Shown one piece after another: positions 5,640-12,421 of a DNA stretch of 12,421 nucleotides. The DNA is from an uncultured Polaribacter sp. (GTDB lineage: Bacteria; Bacteroidota; Bacteroidia; Flavobacteriales; Flavobacteriaceae). The notes under the pieces are model-generated. The model was given only the letters and a program-made list of their open reading frames with translations, was not told the DNA's origin and did no database searches. The stretch is taken from contig CALHCK010000085.1 in the NCBI GenBank assembly GCA_937936695.1, positions 1 through 12,421 on the forward strand, in the 5' to 3' direction. The position numbers and the translations under genes are program-made. Numbering within the stretch: position 1 is the stretch's first letter; each line of letters starts with the position of its first letter.

Positions 5640-7532
5640 TTATAGTTTTAGTTGGTATTTGTTTTGATAATTAATAGTAATTGTATCTAAAGCAATTAAT
5701 TGGCGCAAATGTATTAAAATGTCTTGCTTATTTGCATTTATGTAGTTGCAAATTTCTGCAGAAGATAGCGCTTGTTTGTTTGTTAAAACAGTAATTATTT
5801 CTTCTGATATGTTAGTTGTTTTTGCTTTTTTTTGTGATAAACAAACATCACAAATACCACATCTTTTTTCAGTCTTTTCATCAAAATAAGTTAAAAGTAA
5901 AATGCTGCGACATACTTTTTTGTTTTTTACAAAATCTATTAATTCTATTGCTTTTTTCTTTTTTTGAGTTAAAAAAAGTTTTATTTCTTTAGAATGTCTG
6001 TTTATTGTAATATCATCTTCCCTTGGGTGTAAAAAACAAATTTCAGCATCGCTAATAACAGGCGTGTAGGTAATAAGATTTTCTTTTTGTAATCGTTCTA
6101 AATTTATTAATACTTGTTTTGTAGTTATACCCGCTTTTTTAGCAATAAAGAATTCATTAATATTGGTTTCTTGTTCAAACAAACCAGCATAAGTTCTTAA
6201 AATAGTGTTGGTAAATTGTTTTAAATGCGTGTTTTTACTAAGATAAGACAATAACTTTTTACTAGTAACAATAAATTGTAGTGTAGATTTTTTGTTGAAC
6301 TGACTATTGATTTCTATAATATCATGATTTGATAAAATTTTAAGAGTAGCATCTACTTTTAAAACAGAAAAATTATATTTTTTACAAAATTCTAATATGT
6401 TAAAAGAAAAAGCAGTAACGTGTAATTCGCCCAAAGCAATAAAAAAATTTTGATACAGTTTTTTATATATTTCTTTAATTTCTTTAATACTTACTAATGT
6501 TTGTAAAAGTCTGTCTTTAAAAAGAACAATATCATTTTTATTGTATAGTAATACAGCAAAAGATTTTTCTAAGTTTCTGCCAGCTCTACCTGTTTCTTGC
6601 ACATAATTTTCTATACTAGTTGGTAAATCTAAATGAATAACTAAGCCAACATTGGCTTTATCTATTCCCATACCAAATGCATTTGTAGCTACAATAATGG
6701 GCGTTTTTTCTTGCATCCAATTATCAAAAGCTAATTTTTTTTCTACGGATGATAATCCAGCATGGTAAAAAGTAGCTTTAAAATTATTAGTATTCAAAAA
6801 ATTAGAAATTTGTTCAGTTTTTTTTCTAGAATTTACATAAACAATGGCAGGTTTTTTGGTTTTTGTAAAAATGTTGATTAGTTGCTGTAATTTATCTTCA
6901 AAATTAAAAACTTGATAGGCTAAATTTTCTCTAAAAAAAGAGAGTTGATGAATTTTAGGAGTTTGAAGCCCTAAATTTGTAGCAATATCTGTTAAAACTT
7001 TTTTATTGGCTGTGGCAGTTAGTGCAATAAAATTTACATCAGGTTTTAACTCTTTTAAAAGTTGAATTCTACGATAAGATGGTCTAAAATCGTGCCCCCA
7101 TTCAGATATACAATGAGCTTCGTCTATGGCAACTAAATTAATATTTAATTCTTTAATTTTTTGTTGAATAAAAGAGGCTTGTAATCTTTCTGGAGAAATG
7201 TATAGAAATTTAAATTTACCAAATTTAATATTATCAAATAAGGTAATTAAATCGTCTTGAGTTGTTCCGGAAGGAATGTAGGTAGCTTTAATTCCCTTTT
7301 TAACCAGCCCTTGAACTTGGTCTTGCATAAGAGCAATTAAAGGAGAAATAACCAAACAAAGTCCGCTTTTAATAAGTGTTGGAACCTGAAAGCAAATAGA
7401 TTTCCCTCCACCAGTTGGTAATAAGGCAATTACATCTTGTTGATTTAAAACATCGTTAATTATGTTTTCTTGAATAGATCGGAAATTATTAAAACCCCAA
7501 TACTCTTTTAAAATGTCTTTAGGATGCTCCAT
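5640..7532 (-). CDS. RecQ family ATP-dependent DNA helicase, short form
   Basis: This 630-aa protein is a superfamily 2, 3'-5' DNA helicase for repair and recombination. The helicase core (about 1-345) shows Gln21 of motif 0 (FRSIQ), Walker A LPTGGGKS (38-45), DEAH (137-140), the aromatic-rich loop EWGHDFRPSYRR (144-155) that couples ATP to DNA, LTATA (171-175) and QETGRAGR (312-319). A likely zinc site lies far downstream: Cys541, Cys558, Cys561 and Cys564, spaced as in RecQ. Between core and zinc site are nearly 200 residues that include a winged-helix-like stretch (about 463-490). The classical RecQ order is core, zinc, winged helix, HRDC; here winged helix precedes zinc, and no HRDC is evident, though a second small helical/winged segment follows (570-630). 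I therefore give no gene symbol; a second, classical RecQ may exist elsewhere in the genome. The gaps to its neighbours are 9 and 4 nt. Confidence 0.94.
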   Translation of the reverse strand: MEHPKDILKEYWGFNNFRSIQENIINDVLNQQDVIALLPTGGGKSICFQVPTLIKSGLCLVISPLIALMQDQVQGLVKKGIKATYIPSGTTQDDLITLFDNIKFGKFKFLYISPERLQASFIQQKIKELNINLVAIDEAHCISEWGHDFRPSYRRIQLLKELKPDVNFIALTATANKKVLTDIATNLGLQTPKIHQLSFFRENLAYQVFNFEDKLQQLINIFTKTKKPAIVYVNSRKKTEQISNFLNTNNFKATFYHAGLSSVEKKLAFDNWMQEKTPIIVATNAFGMGIDKANVGLVIHLDLPTSIENYVQETGRAGRNLEKSFAVLLYNKNDIVLFKDRLLQTLVSIKEIKEIYKKLYQNFFIALGELHVTAFSFNILEFCKKYNFSVLKVDATLKILSNHDIIEINSQFNKKSTLQFIVTSKKLLSYLSKNTHLKQFTNTILRTYAGLFEQETNINEFFIAKKAGITTKQVLINLERLQKENLITYTPVISDAEICFLHPREDDITINRHSKEIKLFLTQKKKKAIELIDFVKNKKVCRSILLLTYFDEKTEKRCGICDVCLSQKKAKTTNISEEIITVLTNKQALSSAEICNYINANKQDILIHLRQLIALDTITINYQNKYQLKL

Positions 7533-7541
7533 AAAAACTAT

Positions 7542-8075
7542 TTATAAGATTGAATTAATAATAAAATCGGTTCTTTTTTCTACAGAAATAAAAGGTACGT
7601 TTATTAAAGTGTATTGTAAACTTGTGTATGTTTCTTTTACAAAAGTATCTATTTTTTGGGCTTGTTTAAAAGACTCATAACGTTCGTTATCTGTAGTGTA
7701 AATAGATTTCCAGGGTGCAAAATAAAACACTTTGTTGTATTTGTATTGATTGCTTTTTTTTGTGAATATTTTAGGATAAGGAGTCTTAAAATAATTAAGG
7801 TAGGCAACAACATCAGGTATTCCTCTATCAAAAAAAACAACTTTACTTTTATTATTAGAAGCTTCTATAAATTGTTGCTCTCTGCCTTCTAAAAGCATTT
7901 CGCTAAACAATAAAGGATTTTGTAAAAATAGTTGATCAATTCCTTTTTTTTGAGCCTTTTTAATTACCTCTCTAGAAATTTCGGGTAAGCAAAAAAAGTT
8001 TCTTTTAATTAGTTCGTTTAAGACAGAGGTTTTGCCAGTACCAGGACCACCAATTAACACAATTTTTTGTTGCAT
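7542..8075 (-). CDS. P-loop ATPase/kinase, AAA_28 (NadR/Ttd14-like) type
   Basis: This 177-aa cytoplasmic protein is one P-loop NTPase domain. Seen are Walker A GGPGTGKTS (9-17) after a beta strand KIVLIG, the LPEISREVI segment (30-38) typical of the AAA_28 group, a VVFFDRGIPDVV strand (79-90) that acts as the Walker B/DRG motif as in nucleoside-kinase-like proteins, and YFAPW (118-122). The family is thought to include small-molecule kinases such as the ribosylnicotinamide kinase part of NadR, but the substrate of the flavobacterial version is not known to me. It is the first gene of the operon with recQ and fmt (9-nt gap before recQ). A TATTTTTG at 8087-8080 matches the -7 consensus; since the ATG is at 8075, the mRNA would have almost no leader. 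Confidence 0.85.
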   Translation of the reverse strand: MQQKIVLIGGPGTGKTSVLNELIKRNFFCLPEISREVIKKAQKKGIDQLFLQNPLLFSEMLLEGREQQFIEASNNKSKVVFFDRGIPDVVAYLNYFKTPYPKIFTKKSNQYKYNKVFYFAPWKSIYTTDNERYESFKQAQKIDTFVKETYTSLQYTLINVPFISVEKRTDFIINSIL

Positions 8076-8079
8076 AACA

Positions 8080-8087
8080 CAAAAATA
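8080..8087 (-). promoter_or_regulatory. Possible -7 element for the ATPase-recQ-fmt operon
   Basis: TATTTTTG on the minus strand matches TAnnTTTG. No good TTTG is seen 19-21 nt upstream, and the predicted start would fall at or just before the ATG at 8075, implying a leaderless or near-leaderless mRNA. The call is tentative. Confidence 0.4.
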
Positions 8088-8097
8088 AATTATTCCC

Positions 8098-8128
8098 TTT
8101 ATAAAACTACATTTTTAATGTAATTTTG
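8098..8128 (+). promoter_or_regulatory. Probable promoter of the DUF493-parvulin operon
   Basis: TAATTTTG (8121-8128) matches the -7 consensus exactly, and TTTA (8098-8101) lies 19 nt upstream as a three-of-four match to TTTG. Transcription would begin near 8133, about 40 nt before the ATG at 8174. It is divergent from the ATPase operon. Confidence 0.6.
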
Positions 8129-8173
8129 TTTCTTAGTTGTTTTGTAGAAAAAATGATATAAGAAGATGAGAAT

Positions 8174-8455
8174 ATGAAAGATAAAAATGAGTTTTACAAC
8201 AAGTTAAAAAATCAGTTAGACGAAACCACAAGTTTTCCTGCAGATTATATGTATAAATTTATTGTACCAACAGATGAAGATCAGGTAGCACAAGTACAAG
8301 CTTTATTTAACAATACAGGAGCGGTAATAAATACAAAAAAATCTAAAACAGGAAAATATATTAGTGTTTCAATCGTATTAAAGATTAGTAGTTCTAATGA
8401 TGTAATATCTTATTACAAAAAAGCAGAAAAAATTAAAGGAATTATTTCATTATAA
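8174..8455 (+). CDS. DUF493 (YbeD-like) family protein
   Basis: This 93-aa protein fits the DUF493/YbeD family in length and pattern: a short N-terminal helix, FPADYMYKFIVP (21-32) as the first strand, a helix over DEDQVAQVQALF (34-45), then TKKSKTGKYISVSIVLKI (54-71) as paired strands, and a final helix VISYYKKAEKIKGIISL. The fold is a small alpha/beta sandwich like regulatory ACT-type domains. E. coli YbeD has no firmly established function. The ATG at 8174 is chosen because the two upstream ATGs (8153, 8166) run into stops at once. Only 13 nt separate it from the parvulin gene, so it probably leads that operon. Confidence 0.88.
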   Translation: MKDKNEFYNKLKNQLDETTSFPADYMYKFIVPTDEDQVAQVQALFNNTGAVINTKKSKTGKYISVSIVLKISSSNDVISYYKKAEKIKGIISL

Positions 8456-8468
8456 GTTATAGAATTTT

Positions 8469-10097
8469 ATGAAAAAAACAGTTTTATTATTAGTTGCAAG
8501 TATGTCATTATCTCTTTTTGCTCAAAAAAAAGATAAAGTACTTATTACCATTGATGGAAAGGCAACAAAAGTATCTGAATTTAAAAGAGTATACGAAAAA
8601 AATTTAGATGCTATTGATAGTAAAGAAGCAAAAGATTTAAATAATAACTTAGATTTATTTATAAATTATAAGTTAAAAGTAAAAGAAGCTTATGCACTGC
8701 AATTAGATACTTTACCATCTTATAAAAGAGAGATGCAGACTTATAAAAACCAGTTATCTGCACCTTATTTACAAGATACTACTTTTATAGATAAAATGGT
8801 AAAAGATGCATATTTTAGAACAAAAAACGAAATTAAAGCAAAACACATTCTTGTTAGATTTCCTAAAAATGCATTACCTACAGATATTTCTGCGGCCCAC
8901 AAAAAAATTAAAGCAATTAGAGAAAGAATTGTAAAAGGAGAAGATTTTGAAAAAGTAGCGGTAGAAACCTCTGAAGATCCATCTGCAAAAGGAGATGAAA
9001 AAAGTGGAAGAAAAGGAAATAAGGGGAATTTAGGATATTTTACAGCATTTTCTATGGTGTATCCTTTTGAAAATGCAGCTTACACTACAAAAGTAGGCGA
9101 GGTTAGCGAACCTTTTAAAACTCAGTACGGATATCATATTGTAAAAGTAGACGATGTAAGACCGTCTAAAGGAGAGGTAGAAGCTGCCCATATTTTAATT
9201 AGAGATACAACTAAAGTTGGTGAAAATAAAATTAATAGCATTTACACTAAATTAGTAAATAAAGAAAGTTTTGAGGATTTAGCAAAGCAATATTCAGAAG
9301 ATCCTGGTTCTGCTAACGCTAAAGGATATTTAGGTAAGTTTGATGAAAGAAGAATGGTAAAGCCTTTTGCAGAAGCTGTTTTTAAAATAGAAAATGTTAA
9401 CGATTTTACAAAACCTTTTAAAACTCAATTTGGTTGGCATATTGCTAAATTGATAAAAAAACACCCAGTAAAATCTTTTGACAAGTTAAAAAAAGATTTG
9501 AAAAGTAAAATAAAAAGAAGTCCAAGAAATCAGTTAAGTAATAAAGCGGTAGTAAATAAATTAAAAGAAAAATATAAAATAGTAGAAAATAAAGAAGCTA
9601 AGAAAATTTTAGACAGAAAAAACATCAGATCTATTCCTGTAGACTCTTTGCAAACTACTTTATTTAGTATTAACGCTAAAAATGTAAAACAAGAAGATTT
9701 TATAAAATACATTAGAAATAGAAGACATAAATCTGTGTATGTTTTATATGATGATTTTTTTGATAGCGAAATTTTAGAATATTACAAAGAAGATCTTATA
9801 AACACAGAGCCAGAATATGCAAATACTTTAACAGAGTATCAAGATGGTTTGTTGTTGTTTGAATTAATGCAGCAAAAAATATGGAACAAATCGTCTAAAG
9901 ATTCTTTAGGGCTAAAAAAATTCTATAAAGACAACATCACAAAATATAAGTCTAAAGAATTAAAGAGCATTAAAGGTGAAGTGATGAACGATTACCAAGG
10001 TTTTTTAGAAAAAAACTGGATTGCAGATTTAAGAAAGAAAAGTACAATAAAAGTTAATAAAAAACAGTTGAAAAAATTAACTAATCTTTATAAATAA
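8469..10097 (+). CDS. Periplasmic peptidyl-prolyl isomerase with two parvulin domains
   Basis: This 542-aa exported foldase probably assists folding of outer-membrane and secreted proteins. A signal peptide covers residues 1-18 (MKKTVLLLVASMSLSLFA, then Q19). A SurA/PpiD-like N-terminal chaperone helix region runs from about 25 to 115. Parvulin domain 1 (about 121-228) has AKHILV (His126), a Lys/Gly-rich insertion SGRKGNKGN (179-187) and YGYHIVKV (His223). Parvulin domain 2 (about 236-328) has AAHILI (His241) and FGWHIAKL (His324). Both domains keep the paired histidines of active parvulins. The C-terminal 200 residues are Lys-rich, predicted helical, and unlike anything I can name. No transmembrane anchor is seen after the signal, so this is not PpiD. 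Its stop overlaps the next start (TAATG), pointing to translational coupling with the lipoprotein gene. Confidence 0.93.
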   Translation: MKKTVLLLVASMSLSLFAQKKDKVLITIDGKATKVSEFKRVYEKNLDAIDSKEAKDLNNNLDLFINYKLKVKEAYALQLDTLPSYKREMQTYKNQLSAPYLQDTTFIDKMVKDAYFRTKNEIKAKHILVRFPKNALPTDISAAHKKIKAIRERIVKGEDFEKVAVETSEDPSAKGDEKSGRKGNKGNLGYFTAFSMVYPFENAAYTTKVGEVSEPFKTQYGYHIVKVDDVRPSKGEVEAAHILIRDTTKVGENKINSIYTKLVNKESFEDLAKQYSEDPGSANAKGYLGKFDERRMVKPFAEAVFKIENVNDFTKPFKTQFGWHIAKLIKKHPVKSFDKLKKDLKSKIKRSPRNQLSNKAVVNKLKEKYKIVENKEAKKILDRKNIRSIPVDSLQTTLFSINAKNVKQEDFIKYIRNRRHKSVYVLYDDFFDSEILEYYKEDLINTEPEYANTLTEYQDGLLLFELMQQKIWNKSSKDSLGLKKFYKDNITKYKSKELKSIKGEVMNDYQGFLEKNWIADLRKKSTIKVNKKQLKKLTNLYK

Positions 10098-10939
10098 TGA
10101 AGAAGCTAGTTGTTTTATGTTTTTTATTAATTGTTTCTTGTGATTATTTAAATTTAGAGAAAAAAGAAAAAAATACTTCAGATATAATTGCCATTGTAAA
10201 TACGGATAAATTATTTAGAGAAGATTTAAAAGGTATTTTTCCTAAAAAGATAAATAAACAAGATAGTTTGGTTTTAATTAATAGTTATATACAAGACTGG
10301 GCTATAAAAAAACTATTAATTAAAAAAGCATCTAACAACAATTCTGTAGAAGATATAGAAAATATAGAAAAACTTGTACAAGATTATAAAGAGAGTTTGC
10401 TAATTAATAATTACAAAGAACAACTAATAAAAGAGCAATTAGATACTTTAATAAAAGAAGAAGATATTACTAATTATTATAATTTAAATAAAGAAAATTT
10501 TAAACTTAATGAAGAGTTAATTAAGCTTAAATATTTGCATTTTAATAATAATGTAATAGATAAAGAAGAGTTTACAGATCTTTTTAAATCTGATGATATA
10601 GAAGATATAGAAACTCTAGAAGAGAATTATTTAAGTTTTAAGTTTTATCAGTTTAACGACTCTACGTGGGTGCCGTTAGACAAGGTTTTGTTAAAACTTC
10701 CTTTTTCTAAAGAAGATCTGTTAAAAAAAACAAAATTCATTAAAAAACAAGATTCTTTAGGTTTATATTTGGTGGCTGTTAAAGATGTGTTGCCTGTAAA
10801 TGCAACAGCACCTTTAAAATACATTAAGCCAACAATAAAGCAAATTATTTTACATAAACGTAAAATAGAATTAATATCAGAGATAGAAAAAACGTTAGTT
10901 ACAGATGCAATACAAAACAATAATTTTAAAACATATTAA
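10097..10939 (+). CDS. Lipoprotein, degenerate SurA-like chaperone
   Basis: This 280-aa protein starts with a lipoprotein signal (MKKLVVLCFLLIVSC): lipobox IVS-Cys15. Mature sequence starts Cys-Asp-Tyr. Residues 29-60 (IIAIVNTDKLFREDL) match the opening strand of SurA/PpiC N-terminal domains. The long helical stretch to about 130 and the DITNYYNLNKENF motif (133-145) match the usual entry to a parvulin domain. The following region (146-235) lacks the HILV and YHI motifs and the catalytic histidines, so it is a degenerate parvulin at best, followed by a C-terminal helix (about 245-275) as in SurA. The likely role is a membrane-anchored, non-catalytic chaperone that works with its two neighbours; this is inference. 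It overlaps the upstream gene by 1 nt and the downstream gene by 35 nt. Confidence 0.82.
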   Translation: MKKLVVLCFLLIVSCDYLNLEKKEKNTSDIIAIVNTDKLFREDLKGIFPKKINKQDSLVLINSYIQDWAIKKLLIKKASNNNSVEDIENIEKLVQDYKESLLINNYKEQLIKEQLDTLIKEEDITNYYNLNKENFKLNEELIKLKYLHFNNNVIDKEEFTDLFKSDDIEDIETLEENYLSFKFYQFNDSTWVPLDKVLLKLPFSKEDLLKKTKFIKKQDSLGLYLVAVKDVLPVNATAPLKYIKPTIKQIILHKRKIELISEIEKTLVTDAIQNNNFKTY

Positions 10940-12281
10940 ACCTTTATTTATCGTTTTTTTTAGCCTTATAGCCATAAATGTACATGCGCAAAAGATAAAA
11001 ATAGATGGTGTTGCTGTAGTTATTGGTAAGAATATAGTGTTAGATTCAGATATCGATAAATTTAAACAAGAAGTAGAGTTAAGAAGTGAAGGTAAAATAA
11101 CGATTTCTGATTGTGATATGCTAGAGGAGTTAATGCAACAAAAATTATTAGCGCATCATGCAGTAGTAGATAGTGTTGTTGTAAATGATGTTGAGGTATC
11201 TGCAAGAGTAGAAAGAAGTATAAAGTATTTTACGCAACAATATGGTAGTGTAGAAAAAGTTGTTAAAACGTATGGTTTTAACGATTTAGAAGACTTGAAA
11301 AAAGAGTTAACATCTGTACAAAAAGAAAACCTTTTAATAGAAAAGGAACAACTAAAAATAACTGAAAAAATAGATGTTACTCCAGAAGAGGTTCGTTTGT
11401 ATTATAATGGTTTAAAAGAAAAAGGAGAGTTGCCTCAATTTCCTGCAGAAATTCAGTTAGCACAAATTGTATTAAAAGCAAAACCTACAGAAGAAGAGAA
11501 TAACAGAGTTATTAATAAGCTAGAAGAAATAAAAGAACAAATAGAAGATGGTTCTAGTTTTAGAATGAAAGCAATAATTAATTCTGATGATCCTGGGGTA
11601 ACACAAAATGGAGGTAAATATACCATTACTAAAGAGTCTGGTCTTGTAAAAGAATTTAAAGAAATGGCTTTTAGTTTAGATGTAAATCAAGTATCTAAGC
11701 CTTTTAAATCTCAATTTGGGTATCATATAATGCAATTACATGATGTAAAAGGAAATACAAGAATAGCTTCTCATATTTTACTTCAACCACAAGTGTCGGA
11801 CGATAAATTAGCAGAATTAAAAGACCAAGCTTATAAAATTGTAAATGATATTAAAACAGATAAAATATCTTTTGAAGCTGCTGCAAAAAAATACTCTACA
11901 GATAAAGATACTAAGTATAGTGGCGGTTTAATAATAAATCCTTCTACAGGAGAATCTAAATTTGATTTAACAAGAATGGATCCTGCTTTTTATGCCCGTG
12001 TTAGCGATCTTAAAAAAGGAGATGTTTCTGATGTTTTTTATGATGAAGAAGGTGGTGAGAAAATGTATAAATTTATTTTAATGAAAGATAGAACCGATAC
12101 GCACAAAGCAGATTTGGTAAAAGATTACGTTAAAATACAACAGTTAGCCTTAACAAAAAAGAAAGAAGAAACTATTGAAAAATGGGCTAAAGATAAAATA
12201 AAAGACACTTACATTAAGTTAGGAGAAGAAAACAAGAAGTGTGAGTTTAAAAGAAATTGGAAAAAAGAAAAAAGCAAATAA
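10905..12281 (+). CDS. SurA-like periplasmic chaperone with two parvulin-type domains
   Basis: This 458-aa protein has a signal peptide (hydrophobic LFIVFFSLIAINVHA at 14-28, cleavage before Gln29) and the opening IDGVAVVIGKNIVLDSDID (33-51) typical of SurA. The N-terminal chaperone helices reach about 160, the first parvulin-like domain spans about 182-281, the second about 286-394, and a closing helix lies at 400-440. The architecture and length match SurA, which carries outer-membrane proteins across the periplasm. In domain 1, LAQIVL has Gln187 where the first catalytic His is expected, while FGYHIMQL keeps His274. Domain 2 keeps His290 (ASHILLQ) but has MYKFILM where YHI is expected. The start at 10905 lies within the end of the lipoprotein gene in another frame and gives the best signal peptide. 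Its stop is directly followed by the ATG of the MoxR gene. Confidence 0.92.
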   Translation: MQYKTIILKHIKPLFIVFFSLIAINVHAQKIKIDGVAVVIGKNIVLDSDIDKFKQEVELRSEGKITISDCDMLEELMQQKLLAHHAVVDSVVVNDVEVSARVERSIKYFTQQYGSVEKVVKTYGFNDLEDLKKELTSVQKENLLIEKEQLKITEKIDVTPEEVRLYYNGLKEKGELPQFPAEIQLAQIVLKAKPTEEENNRVINKLEEIKEQIEDGSSFRMKAIINSDDPGVTQNGGKYTITKESGLVKEFKEMAFSLDVNQVSKPFKSQFGYHIMQLHDVKGNTRIASHILLQPQVSDDKLAELKDQAYKIVNDIKTDKISFEAAAKKYSTDKDTKYSGGLIINPSTGESKFDLTRMDPAFYARVSDLKKGDVSDVFYDEEGGEKMYKFILMKDRTDTHKADLVKDYVKIQQLALTKKKEETIEKWAKDKIKDTYIKLGEENKKCEFKRNWKKEKSK

Positions 12282-12421
12282 ATGTCTGATGTAAAAGCTG
12301 TAAATGATTTAGTAGTTAAATTTAATGCGTTAAAAACAGAAATAGGAAAAGTTATAATTGGTCAGGAAGAGGCTGTTAAATATACCTTATTATCTGTTTT
12401 TTGTGGAGGACACTCTTTATT
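12282..12421 (+). CDS. MoxR family AAA ATPase, 5' part only
   Basis: The ATG immediately follows the TAA of the SurA-like gene, with no spacer. The 46 complete codons in the window read MSDVKAVNDLVVKFNALKTE at the start and contain GKVIIGQEEAV and LLSVFCGGHSLL. This is the typical N-terminus of MoxR AAA ATPases just before the Walker A motif (GQE..V.....A.L.GGH.LL.). MoxR proteins act as chaperone-like ATPases, often with von Willebrand factor A proteins. The gene runs off the end of the window. Its junction suggests the foldase operon continues into it. Confidence 0.9.
   Translation, partial: MSDVKAVNDLVVKFNALKTEIGKVIIGQEEAVKYTLLSVFCGGHSL

Noticed and set aside
7649..7892. Short open frames on both strands within the P-loop ATPase gene
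   Set aside because: The ATPase frame carries Walker A and DRG motifs; the others are shadows in AT-rich sequence.
9530..9712. Hydrophobic 60-aa minus-strand frame within the parvulin gene, and a similar 90-aa one at 10648-10920
   Set aside because: Lys-rich coding sequence read backwards gives Phe/Leu-rich peptides; there is no independent evidence for membrane proteins here.
1..12421. CRISPR array, insertion sequence or toxin-antitoxin pair
   Set aside because: No regularly spaced repeats, no transposase and no small paired genes were found in the window.

Overview
This AT-rich window looks like chromosome from a marine-type Flavobacteriaceae bacterium (phylum Bacteroidota), in the broad range of Polaribacter or Tenacibaculum. 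The pointers are strong AT bias, promoters matching the Bacteroidota consensus (TTTG, about 19 nt, TAnnTTTG), a tRNA gene without an encoded CCA, weak Shine-Dalgarno sites, and typical flavobacterial genes: a START-like domain protein, a short RecQ, an Fmt with AFRMLP, and a cluster of periplasmic parvulins next to a MoxR ATPase. The genus is a guess.

Region 1 (1 to about 2090) appears to be the end of an integrated genetic element. A tyrosine recombinase of up to 453 aa sits directly past the 3' end of a tRNA-Met(CAT) gene and reads away from it. Its stop codon overlaps the start of an unrecognised, probably all-helical 215-aa gene (TAATG), so the two are probably translated together. A perfect 10-bp hairpin with a T-tract, probably the tRNA terminator, lies against the annotated integrase ATG. 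A 12-nt tandem repeat lies in the first codons of the integrase. The other end of the element is not in the window.

Region 2 (2091 to about 4700) is core chromosome: tRNA-Met with a good promoter; a START-like domain gene with a terminator; a PLP-dependent class IV aminotransferase/aminodeoxychorismate lyase; a convergent YqgE/AlgH gene whose stop codon overlaps that of the aminotransferase and which must start at TTG; and an HU DNA-binding protein with a clear promoter and terminator.

Region 3 (4691 to 8075, minus strand) is a tight operon transcribed as P-loop ATPase, then a RecQ-family helicase with unusual domain order, then methionyl-tRNA formyltransferase, with 9- and 4-nt gaps.

Region 4 (8174 to the end, plus strand) is transcribed divergently from region 3: a DUF493 protein, a double-parvulin periplasmic isomerase, a lipoprotein that looks like a degenerate SurA relative, a SurA-like protein with a changed set of catalytic histidines, and the first codons of a MoxR ATPase. 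Very short gaps or overlaps suggest one operon devoted mainly to folding outer-membrane and secreted proteins.

The only accessory part is region 1. The least explained items are the 215-aa partner gene and the arrangement of tRNA, terminator and integrase.
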